Part shown: positions 44,444-55,591 of the stretch, piece by piece
How positions within the stretch are numbered: position 1 is the stretch's first letter
How the letters are laid out: every line of letters begins with the position of its first letter
Origin: Brassica napus
Taxonomy: Eukaryota > Streptophyta > Magnoliopsida > Brassicales > Brassicaceae
Length of the DNA: 64,000 bases
Direction of reading: 5' to 3'
Assembly: GCF_020379485.1 (NCBI RefSeq)
Contig: NW_026014650.1
Span: 98,501-162,500 of the forward strand
The notes under the pieces: generated by a model
What the model was told of the DNA's origin: nothing
The model's input: only the letters and a program-made list of their open reading frames with translations
Databases searched by the model: none
Position numbers and translations under genes: made by a program

Positions 44444-45181
44444 ACACTCAAGAACAATCTCTTGGATCAAATCGGCCAATCCAAGGTTTGTGTCTCTCTT
44501 TCTCTCTTGAATTTTCTCTGTGTTTCTCTCTGTGTGAAAGTGAGTAAAAATCGACCAGAATGGCAGAAATGAGAGAGAGAGGACGACTTAAACTGTCCCC
44601 AACCGCCTGGGCGAACAGTTACCAAAAATCACATCCCTTCTTCCCAAAACCGTCCCATAACCGCCCATTGGCGGTTTCTCCCCTTTTCTTCCTTTGACAA
44701 ATCGATCACTGAGCCTCAGCTCACACTCTGGAAGCTTGCCCACTCCCTGTCCCAAGCCTAAGACCAATTTGGTCGAACCGTCCTGCACCCGGACCATCGG
44801 CTCACCCAGTAACCGTCCCGGACTCGTCCACACTGATCCGAACCAGAACGCACCGTTCACCGGATTGAGCTGACCTCCAGCTGTTCCCAGCTGAGTGAGC
44901 TAGTCCACCAGCTCCTGTGAGCTGAACAGATCATGGTGAACTGAATACTAGCTGAACCGAGCTGATTGAACTCAAACCAACACTCGTCCAGCTGCCTAAA
45001 CACTCACTCAACTCCTTTACCCTTGTTTCCATCGTATCCTGGTTAAGTCTCAGCTGACTGATGCCCTTAACCTTCATTCAGGGCCATGATACGCTTGTCT
45101 CAAGGTCTAATGACCTGACTGGTGCGTCTCCCCGCACCATGGCCCGTCCGGGCGATCCTATCTAGGATCGGGGACATGACA
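44444..45181 (-). repeat. 3' LTR of minus chromovirus, U3-side part
   Basis: Minus strand: starts TGTCATGTCCCCGATCC at 45181 and is interrupted at 44444 by the plus-strand chromovirus; continues at 17779. AGCT-rich stretch at about 44870-45060. Nearly identical to 50236-50973. The polypurine tract AGTGGGGGAGACT (minus strand) lies at 45182-45194. Confidence 0.9.
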
Positions 45182-46219
45182 AGTCTCCCCCACTAACTTG
45201 GGATTCGTCCTCGAATCCATGTTAAGTGTTTCCTCAGGAAGAAATTGTCTGTACCAATCCGGATACATAGCTTTCATTTTTGCTTCTGTTTCCCAAGTGA
45301 TGAGGTCTTTACCGTTGTAATCCCACACCACTTTGATCATGGGAACTGTCTTCTTTCTCATAGCTTTCTCTGACCGATCCATAATCCGAACCGGCAAGGT
45401 TTCCAAAGCCAGGTCCTTACCAAGGTCAGCAGGAATCTCGGGCAAGACAATGTCTTGTTCAGACAAGCATTTCCGGAGTTGGGATACATGGAACACATTG
45501 TGGTATGCATCCATTGCTGATGGCAAGTCCAACTTGTATGCCACTGCACCCACTCTCTCTATGATCCTGAATGGACCCAAGTACCTAGGATCCAGTTTCT
45601 TTCGTCCAGAAACCCTGGTCCTACCCTTAAAGGTAATCATCTTGAGATACACCAGGTCATTGACCTCAAACTCAAGATGTTTCCTACGCTTGTCTGCATA
45701 GCTCTTTTGGCGGTCCTGCGCCTCTTTCATCTTCTCTTTGACCATCCTGATCTTCTCAGTTGTCTGTTCTACAATCTCAGGACCCAACATGCTACGCTCC
45801 CCCACTTGGGTCCAGCATAGGGGTGTCCTGCACGGCCTACCATACAAAGCCTCATATGGCGACATACCAATGCTTGTATGGAAGCTGTTGTTGTAAGCAA
45901 ACTCCACTAAGGGTAAGTGTTTTTCCCAAGACTCTCCCCAGTCTAACACACACGCCCTGAGCATATCCTCCAAGGTTTGGATTGTCCTTTCAGACTGCCC
46001 ATCCGTCTGAGGATGATAAGATGTGCTCATATTCACTCTGGTTCCCAAGGCCTTTTGGAAAGCCTGCCAGAAATAAGATGTAAATCTTGGATCCCTGTCC
46101 GAGACAATGCTTGCTGGAACACCATGCAACCTCACTACCTCGTCTAGGTACACTTGCACAATCCGGTCGACCCCATCCCCTTTCTTGATAGGCAGGAAAT
46201 GAGCCGACTTGGTCCCCAT
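45158..46219 (-). pseudogene. pol: Minus chromovirus integrase, C-terminal part
   Basis: From [16 protein letters not shown] through VSDRDPRFTSYFW (second catalytic Asp) and [13 protein letters not shown] (Glu) to GPFRIIERVGAVAYK, FHVSQLRKCL and KVVWDYNGKDLITWETEAKM (chromodomain-like end). The last few codons run into the LTR. It is out of frame with the upstream pol because of a deletion of about 17 bp near 46220. Confidence 0.88.
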
Positions 46220-48563
46220 ACTGCATCTTTCTTATTCCTGGTAGTGATGTGATCCCATTTCCATTCTGGTATGGGTAGGTTCTGAAGTAGACCACTGGGA
46301 ACCTGATGTTCTGCCTTCACCAGTTGACAAGTGGGACACTTAGCCACCCACTCTGCAACATCAGATTTCATCCTCACCCAATGGTAGTACCTTTTCAGAT
46401 CCCTATACATCTTGTTCAGTCCAGGATGAACTGAAAACTTAGACTTATGAGCCTGTCTCATAATCTCTTCTTTGAGTTCCTTATCATTAGGAACACTGAC
46501 CCTCCCATTGACCAAGATGGTACCATTGTCAGTTATCTGGTACTCGGTCTTGTCATTGGCGGCTACCTTCTTTAGATTTTCATCCAGGCCCCGTGCTTGC
46601 CTGATCCTGGTCAGGAGATCGGCCTGGTTCACTGCCTCCAACCCCAATGGCTCATCTGAACCAACCAAGGTGTTGAGGTTCAAGGACCTGATCATCCCTT
46701 CCAGTTCATCCGCCTCCCTCTCAGATGACACTTCAGCCCTTCTGCGGCTCAAAGCATCAGCCACTAGGTTAGCTTTCCCAGGATGATAAGCTATGTCCAG
46801 ATCATAATCTGCAACAAACACCATCCATCTCCTCTGCCTTAAGTTTAAATCAGGGTGAGTGAATATGTACTTTAAGCTCTTATGGTCTGTGAGTATTTGC
46901 ACCCTGGCACCATAAAGATATGATCTCCATATCTTTAATGCAAATACTACTGCAGCCATCTCCAAATCATGGGTCGGATAGTTACCCTCATGCTTCCTTA
47001 GCTGTCGGGAAGCATAGGCTATCACCTTCCCATGTTGTGTCAAAACACAACCAAGACCGGTTATGGACGCATCCGTATACACCACATAAGGCTGATCAGC
47101 CTCAGGCAACACCAGGACAGGTGCATTAGTCAACATGTTCTTGAGTGCTACAAAACTTTTCGCACACTCCTTAGAACATGTGAACCTCACATCCTTGCCT
47201 GTCAGCTTAGTCATAGGTTGAGCTATGCTGGAGAACCCCTTGACATATTTCCTGTAATAACCAGCCAACCCTAAGAAGCTTCTAACTTCCATAGCATTCT
47301 TTGGATGTGGCCATTCCTGGATACATTTGATCTTATCTTGATCCACTGAGACTCCTTTATCAGACACCACATGTCCAAGGAACCCAATGCTCTTCTGCCA
47401 GAAACTACACTTGCTTAGCTTAGCAAAGAGCTTCTGTTCTCTCAGGCGGCCCAACACCGCCCTAAGGTGTCTTTCATGGTCCTCCTTTGTCTTGGAATAC
47501 ACGAGTATATCATCAATGAAGATGATCACAAACTCGTCCAAGTATTCCCTGAAGATGCCGTTCATCATCTTCATGAATGCAGCAGGTGCATTGGTCAGCC
47601 CGAACGGCATAACCACAAACTCATAGTGGCCATACCTAGTTCGGAACGCTGTCTTCCTCACATCATCTGGTGCAATGGGGATCTGATGATACCCAGAGGC
47701 CAGGTCAATCTTGGAGAACCACTTGGCTCCACGGAGTTGATCCAACAACTCATCAATCCTGGGTAAAGGGTACTTGTTCTTCACAGTCACCCTGTTCAAA
47801 CCCCTATAATCAATGCACAACCTAAAGCTACCATCCTTTTTCTTAACAAATAGGACTGGTGCTCCCCAAGGTGATACACTAGGGCGTCTGAACCCCTTCT
47901 CAAGCAACTCCTCAAGTTGCTTCTTCAGCTCTGCCATCTCAGCTGGTGCCATTCTATATGGACTTTTTGATAATGGGGCCGTTCCAGGTTCCAATTCAAT
48001 GATGAATGGGTCAGCCCTATCAGGGGGAATGCCCTGTAGTGCCCCAAACACATCCTGAAATTCCCGAACCAACGGTATACCCTCTGGGTCACAGGCCCTT
48101 ACAACCTCATCAGTGTAAATGGTAGCCAAAAAGGCCTCACAACCATTTCCAAGTATCCGTTCTACTTGGACTGCTGAAACCACCAAACTACAAGAGGTTG
48201 GCTTGATTCCATGGTACTTAATCGGGGGTCCAAACTCGTTCTCAAGTTGCACCCTTCCCCGGTGACAATCTAGAGTTGCCCGATACTTTCCCAACCAGTC
48301 CATGCCCAAGATCACTTCATGATGCTTGAGGGGGACAACAATCAGATCTATAGGCATCGGCCTATCCAAGATCACCACAGGGATGTCCTTAACCAGACCG
48401 AGTGAGTTCATAACTTGCCCTCCGGCCGCACTCACTCGTTCAGGACCATCCCATGTTCCATACTGGAACAAACCTTTTCCTATCATACTTGGACTCACAA
48501 AACTATGTGTAGCTCCATTATCAAATAATGTGTGTGTTTCCACACCACCAATACTTAAGGTCC
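46144..48563 (-). pseudogene. pol: Minus chromovirus protease-RT-RNase H-integrase
   Basis: About 800 codons. The protease active site reads FDNGATHSF (DNG instead of DTG). RT carries [16 protein letters not shown] and an intact FIDDILVYS. RNase H has [10 protein letters not shown] and TDHKSLKY. The integrase zinc finger is complete ([15 protein letters not shown] ... [12 protein letters not shown]). Then WDHIT is followed directly by [10 protein letters not shown]. Nine codons that hold the first catalytic Asp (MDFVTGFP in the sister) are missing, and a second deletion shifts frame. Exon-like start at 48563 after the gag-pol intron. Confidence 0.9.
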
Positions 48564-48656
48564 CTACACAAGGCCCATCAAAGTATATCTATCCATCCTA
48601 GGTTCCATACAATGCAATTCTACTGGAATTGTAAAAGTAGTAGTCTAGAATGTTAC
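48564..48656 (-). other. Putative gag-pol intron (93 nt), second copy
   Basis: Minus strand: ATCACTG|GTAACATT ... CCTTGTGTAG|GGACC. Removal joins A-I-T-G to T-L-S-I-G-G-V-E-T in frame, the same join as in the plus-strand chromovirus. The interior sequence is diverged, while both ends and the reading-frame outcome are kept. Confidence 0.55.
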
Positions 48657-50205
48657 CAGTGATCGCTTGGAAAGGCTGAGTCCCATCCACATCCTTGGAT
48701 AGCTCATACACACGAGGTGTTGAGGTCTGACCTCGTCCCTGGACTGGCCTGCTAGCCTCTCCACGTCCCTTACTTTGGTTGCCTTGCAACTTAGGGCAAT
48801 CCCTGCGGTAGTGGCCCTTCTGGCTGCAGTGGTGATAGGTCCTGGACTCACCCAACGGGCTTGGACAATCCTTGGCAATGATCCATCTCACCACATCGAG
48901 TACAGGCACCCATGGCCTTCCAGCACTCTCCACCGTGGTATCGACCACACTTAGGGCACTTTGACCTACCACTTGAGGTTTTACCCTCCTTGGTCGAGTC
49001 CCTCTTCCCCTTCTTGTCACCACTCTGACCCGAGGATACCACCACACTCTTCAGCTTCTGCTTACCCTCCTCGGTGAGGTTGGTCTCCAGCAAGGCCATC
49101 CTCCCAACCAACTCAGAAACCGTGTGGAACTTACAAACAGAACAGTAGGTTCGAAGTTCCACCCTTAGGCCTCGGATGAACCTTCGGACTTGAACCTTCT
49201 CATCCTCTAGTTCTCTTCCCACATACCTCCTGAGTTGGTTGAACTCTTCTTCTGCTCACGAACAGTCCTCCGTCCCTGAGTCAAGTCCAGGAACTTGGAC
49301 TCCAAACGATCCCACGCCTCAGCAGGAAAGTACTTATGGTTGAACTCAACCTCAAAGTCAGCAAAGTGCTCAATGGTACCATTGGTACGCTTGTCCAAAG
49401 CTAACCACCGATTATGTGCATCTCCCTCCAGGAAGTGTACTGCTATGTCCTTCTTGTAATCCTCAGGACATCGTGTGGACTTGAAGTTTCGAACCAACCT
49501 GGTTCTCCACTCGTCCGCCTCCATAGGATCAACACTTCCAGCAAAGTGTTTGGTTCCCAACTTGGAGATATGCTCCAGCACCTTCAGGTAGTCCATACCA
49601 TGCACTGGCCAGATCGGTGGGTCTATCTCAATCACCTCAGCCACACGGCCAGCACCAACATCAGCCACTCCAGCAGCAACCCGAACCGGGGGATTAGCCT
49701 GTCCCACGGACGAGTTCACCAATGGTGTGAACGCCTGTGTCAAGGAGGCTATCTGAGCTCCCATGATCTGCATAGCCTCCACCAAGCCCCTTATGGTCGG
49801 CTCAATGACCTCCTCGGCACCAGTGACCCGAACATTGTTTGCATCAACATTCTGGCCACTCTCAGCACCAACGTTGGACGACCCAGTATCGTCTCCATGG
49901 ACTTGCTCTTGCTGCTCGTCCACATTAGTTTCATTAACCTCAGTAGGAAGTGTTGGACCCACTGGAAGTCCGGTTGCATTGTCCACCTGCTCCACCAGAG
50001 CGGGTAGCACTGTGGTTGGAATGGTTCCAGCTGGTAACACTCCGGTCTGTTCAGCACCATCCTGCCCCACTGCTCCAGACGCTCCAGTTGCCTCCTTTCC
50101 TTTCCGAGATTTATACCTTCTTGTACCCTTAGGAGTTCGGTCTCCAGGGGCGACTTCCTTCTCTTTCTCCTTTGCCTTCTCCTTGTCTTTCTGCCTCAAA
50201 TCCAT
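48657..50205 (-). pseudogene. gag: Minus chromovirus Gag, fused to LTR exon
   Basis: Starts at the LTR ATG (50203-50205), MDLRQKDKEKAKEKEKEV...RTPK, and passes without a gap into GTRRYKSRKGKEATG and the gag N-terminus. Gag core: ADEWRTRLVRNF, HFLEGDAHNRWL and FNHKYFPAEAWDRLE. The frame shifts near 49245 (REQKKSS instead of REYEEEF) and again near 48870. Zinc knuckles: CPKCGRYHGGECWKAMGACT + RCGEMDH, then YHHCSQKGHYRRDC, in which the first Cys of the CCHC is Tyr. Non-functional, but the LTR-gag junction is informative. Confidence 0.8.
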
Positions 50206-50973
50206 CCTCTTGATCACACGCCCAAACACACCAGGAACACTCAAGAACAATCTCTTGGATCAAATCGGCCAATCCAAGGTTTGTGTCTCTCTTTCTCTCT
50301 TGAATTTTCTCTGTGTTTCTCTCTGTGTGAAATTGAGTAAAAATCGACCTGAATGGCAGATATGAGAGAGAGAGGACGACTTAAACTGTCCCCAACCGCC
50401 TGGGTGAACAGTTACCAAAAATCACATCCCTTCTTCCCAAAACCGTCCCATAACCGCCCATTGGCGGTTTCTCCCCTTTTGTTCCTTTGACATATCGATC
50501 ACTGAGCCTCAGCTCACACTCTGGAAGCTTGCCCACTCCCTGTCCCAAGACTAAGACCAATTTGGTCGAACCGTCCTGCACCCGGACCATCGGCTCCCCA
50601 GTAACCGTCCCGGACTCGTCCACACTGATCCGAACCAGAACGCACCGTTCACCGGATTGAGCTGCCCTCCAGCTGTTCCCAGCTGAGTGAGCTAGTCCAC
50701 CAGCTCCTGTGACCTGAACAGATCATAATGAACTGAATACCAGCTGAACTGAGCTGATTGAACTCAAGCCAACACTCGTCCAGCTGCCTAAACATTCACT
50801 CAACTCCTTTACCCTTGTTTCCATCGTATCCTGGTTAAGTCTCAGCTGACTGATGCCCTTAACCTTCATTCAGGGACATGATACGCTTGTCTCAAGGTCT
50901 AATGACCTGACTGGTGCGTCTCCCCGCTCCATGGCCCGTCCGGGCGATCCTACATAGGATCGGGGACATGACA
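50128..50973 (-). repeat. 5' LTR of minus chromovirus, ends at splice donor
   Basis: Minus strand from TGTCATGTCCCCGATCC (50973) to CCTAAG (50128). Here the 3' LTR continues GTGAGAGG for another 424 bp to CTTACA, whereas this copy continues into gag. U5, primer-binding site and leader are absent. Target duplication GATGA at 50974-50978. Confidence 0.88.
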
Positions 50974-50978
50974 GATGA

Positions 50979-52755
50979 ACACGTCCTAGGCTTCCTCTGC
51001 ATCTTGGGAACACACGCAAATACCTAGGAGAGAAGGGAGAAGGCCAGACTTCACTCACAAATGCATGAATAGCCTTGAAGGTGGATGCAGTGTAGAAACT
51101 GGTTTCATGGAAGTTCCATGGAAGGGATCAGGGGTGCGACCCACGAATGGATCTTATCAATACAGGAGTTATGTGATAAGGGTTGATAGAGGCGTGCACT
51201 GGAGGAGCATGGCCGAACATAATAAGGAAAGGCACATGATCTAATCAGATCATGTATAAGGTAACCGGTTTTATGATTACCTTTGAATTACAATTCTGTT
51301 GACTGTGGAATTGATCATGGCCAAGTATGGCACGTCCTTGAGGACTATATATATTAGGAATGTTTATGGTGTAGTCTGTTGGATCAGGCCTGATGGCACT
51401 GAACCAAGGCCTTGGCCGGTTCAGGAATGGTGCCCATGGCCTTGGCCGGGCTGTTCATGATCAGGATCTATATGGTCTGCGTCGATTCTTTGGAATATGA
51501 TTATGGGAATCTCTTAGTTATGAATTATCATGAGTTTTCATGTATTTTAATCAATTTTTAGGAATTGATTTGATGATGTCCAGTTTTGGCCGGTTTGGCT
51601 GATTTTGGCCGAGATCTATAGGATCAATGCCGGTTCTGAAAATTCTGATTATGGCATTCTCTTAATTGGGAATTATCATGAATTATCATGAATTTTAATT
51701 GGGTTTTTGGAGCATACTTGGAAGAGGTCATTTTTGTACCTGAGAGCATATTGATGCTTATCTGATGGAGTTGTGTTAGGTTTGGTCATGTGTGAACCAT
51801 TAATCCGACTCATGGAGGAGGCACATGGGGGTCCTGGTATTAGAGGAACCATGTGGATTGCAAGGTCCAATATGTTTGGAACCAGCAGGAAGCCATGAAT
51901 AAGAGTATAGCTAGTACTTGATGGCGTGGACCATAAGTACTGAGCTTGGGTGTTATTATTCAAGGAAGGCCGTGTGTGATCTGATCATGGGTAAGGATGG
52001 ACGACCTGATCCATAGATGATAGATCAAGGTGTCTGATCTGATTGATCAAAGTATGCACCGGTGGTAAGAGGAGGACTGATCGGCTTCGTTGGGACATGG
52101 TTCCATGACCGGATAGGTACGTGTGAAGACTCATCAGTTCTGGGTCATGTAGGGTGGTTAGTTGATTGACTCAGGATCTGATGGGCGTTGTTAGTCCATG
52201 AGCTGGACTTGGTATCATAAGTTGATAAGGCAAAAGGATGTGGGACAGTGCATGAGCAGGTAAGGGCCAGCTGCATGTCCTTAGCTGTTTGAAGACTTCT
52301 CAAAGGTTACTTATGTCTGTGGGGATGGTTGGCTGAATGACTAAGTACCTTGAGTTGTTTTGTGTGTGTAACGGATCTGGATGCAGAATATGGCAGCTGG
52401 CCATAGCTCGGTCCTAGCTCAGATCGAGTGTGACAGCTCGATCAGCTGGTATTTGAGTTAATTCAGCTAGAGTAGCTGGGCCGATGAGCTAACAAGCTCC
52501 GTGGATGTGGCAAAGGTATGATCTAGCAATGTTGCATAGATCTAGATAGAATGGTTAGGGAAAACGGAACCTCAGATTTGTATGACTTGGTTCGTGTTCA
52601 GAATCAACCTTGGAGCTAGCTGGTAGTTGAGTATACTAACCATTAGCTGAGGTGATTCGACCGGACAAGTATTAGATTGGATTTAGTCCAATGGATGATA
52701 GATGTTATTCCGCTGTGCATAAGTTGAAATGATCTAAGCAAGGGAATGACTAAGG
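50979..52755 (+). repeat. Chromovirus-type LTR (TGTCATG family), right part
   Basis: Continues 16124-17241 after the nested block. Homologous in reverse to 55690-56950 and 60650-62420 (for example GGTTACTTATGTCTGTGGGG and GTGATTCGACC segments). It ends at GACTAAGGT (about 52755), where the satellite begins; about 140 bp of LTR end are missing compared with 60496-60640. Confidence 0.8.
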
Positions 52756-55591
52756 TGTGTCCGTGTGTGTTCCTCTGTGTCCGTCAGCACACACAGGACG
52801 TCCGTGGCTATCCATCAGTACACATATCAGCACGTTGGTCCTTGGACTCAGCACGCTGGCCCTTCCCATGGACTGTTTGGGTGATTTTGGCCCACGTGGG
52901 CTGTCTGTTAAGTACACAGGACGTCCGTGGGTGTCCGCCAGCACACACATGACGTCTGTGGCTTTCTGTGGCTGTCCGTCAGCACACATAGGACGTCTGT
53001 GGCTGTCTGTGTGTGTCCGTATGTGTCTGTGGGTGTCCGCCAGCATACACAGGATGTTCGTGGCTGTCTGTGGCTATCTGTCAGCACAAACAGGACGTCC
53101 GTGTGTGTCCGTCAGCACACACAAGACGTCCGTGTGTGTCTGTCAGCACACACAGGACGTCTGTGGCTGTCCATCAGTACACATATCAGCACACTGGTCC
53201 TTGGACTCAGCACGCTGGCCCTTCCCGTGGATGGTTCGGGTGATTTTGGCCCACGTGGGCTGTCTGTTCAGTACACACTGGACGGTCGTGGGTGTCCATG
53301 AGCACACACAGGACGTCCGTGGGTGTTAGTCAGTACACACAGGACATCCTGGCTGTCCGTGCGTGTCTGTCAGAACACACATGACCTCTGTGGCTGTCCA
53401 TCAGTACACATATCAGCATGTTGGTCGTTGGACTAAGCACGCTAACCCTTCCCTGTGGACTGTTCGGGTGATTTTGGCCCATGTGGGCTGTCTGTTCAGT
53501 ACACACAGGACGTCCGTGGGTGTCCGTCAGCAGTCAGCACACACATGACATTTGTGGGTGTCCGTCAGCACACACAGGACGTCCGTGTGTGTCTGTCAGC
53601 ACATACAGGACGTCCGGGGCTGTCCGTGTGTGTCCGTCAGCACACACAAGATGTCCGTGGCTGTCCATCAGTACACATATAAGCACGTTGGTCCTTGGAG
53701 TCAGCACGCTGACCCTTCCCGTGGGCTGTTCGGGTGATTTTGGCCCACGTGGGCAATCTGGTCAGTACACACAGGACGTTTGTGGGTGTCCGCCAGCACA
53801 CATAGGACGTCTGTGGCTGTCCGTGTGTGTCCGTCTGTGACCTTCAGCACATAAAGGACATCCGTGTCTATCCATCAATTCACATATCAGCACGTTGGTT
53901 CTTGGACTCCGCACGCTGGCCCTTCCCGTGGACTGTTTGGGTGATTTTGGCCCACGTGGGCTGTCTGTTCTGTACACACAGGACGTCCGTGGGTGTCCGC
54001 CAGCACACAAATGACATGTGTGGCTGTCCGTGACTGTCCGTCAGCACACACAGGACGTCCGTGGCTGTCCGTGTGTGTCCGTGTGTGTCTGTGGGTGTCC
54101 GTGTGTGGCTGTGGGTGTCCGCCAGCACACACAGGACGTTTGTGGCTGTCAGTGGCTGTCCGTCAGCACACACAGGACGTCCATGTGTGTCCGTCAGCAC
54201 ACACAGGACGTCCGTGCGTGTCTGTTTGTGTCTGTCAGCACAAACGGAACGTCCGTGGCTGTCCATCAGTACACATATCAGCACGCTGGTCATTGGACTC
54301 AGCACGCTGGCCCTTCCCGTGGACTGTTTGGGTGATTTTGGCCCACGTGGGCTATCTGTTCAGTACACACATGATGTCTGTTGGTGTCCGTCAGCACACA
54401 CAGGATGTCCGTGTGTGTCCGTCAGCACACACAGGACGTCTGTGGCTGTCCGTGTGTGTCTGTGTGTGTCCGTCAGCACACACAGGACGTCCGTGGCTGT
54501 CCATCAGTACACATATCAGCACATTGGTCCTTGGATTCAGCACGCTGACCCTTCCCGTGGACTGTTCGGGTGATTTTATCCCTTGTGGGCTGTCTGTTGA
54601 GTATACACAGGACGTCTGTGGGTGTCCGCTAGCACACACAGGATGTCTATGGCTGTCTGTGTGTGTCCGTGTGTGTCCGTCTGTGGCCGTCAGCACACAC
54701 ATGACGTCCTTGGCTGTCCATCAGTACACATATAAGCACGTTGGTCCTTGGACTCAGCACGCTGGCCCTTCCCGTGGACTGTTTGGGTCATTTTGGCCCA
54801 CGTGGGCTGTCTGTTCAGTACACACAGGACGTCCGTGGGTGTCCGCCAGCACACAAATGACATTTGTGGCTGTCCGTGACTGTCCGTCAGCACACACAGG
54901 ACGTCCGTGGCTTTCCGTGTGTGTCCGTGTGTGTCTGTGGGTGTCCGCCAGCATACACAGGACGTTCATAGCTGTCCGTGGCAGTCTGTCATCACACACA
55001 GGACGTCCGTGTGTGTCAGTCAGCACACGCAGGACGTCCGTGTGTATGCGTGTGTGTCTGTCAGCACACACAGGACGTCTGTGGGTGTCCTTCAGAACAC
55101 ACAGGACGTCCGTGGTTCTCCATCAGTACACATATCAGCACGCTGGCCCTTCCCTTGCACTGTTCGGGTGATTTTGGACCATGTGGGCTGTCTGTTCAGT
55201 ACACACAGGTTGTCTGTGGTTGTTCGTCAGCACACACAGGACGTCTGTGGGTGTCCGTCAGCACACACAGGACATCAGTGGCTGTCTGTGTATGTCCGTG
55301 TGTGTCCATCAGCACACACAGGACGTTAGTGGCTGTCCATTAGTACACATATCAGCACGTTGGTCCTTGGGCTCAACACGCTGGCCCTTCCCGGGGACCG
55401 TTTGGGTGATTTTGGCCCACGTGGGCTGTCTGGTCAGCACACACAGGACGTCAGTGGGTGTCCGGCAGGACACACAGGACGTCCGGGGCTGTCTGTGGCT
55501 GTCTGCAGCACACATAGGACGTCTGTGACTGTCCGTGTGTGTCCGTCCGCAGACACAGGACGTCCTTGGGTGTCTTTGGACTCAGCACTCT
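52756..55591 (+). repeat. Complex tandem repeat, block 2 (2.8 kb)
   Basis: Same orientation and unit structure as 11382-16123; cores near 52833, 53193, 53427, 53690, 53900, 54288, 54526, 54739 and 55364. The longest frame is 53993-55171 (392 codons), overlapped by others in different frames. It abuts LTRs on both sides. Confidence 0.9.
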
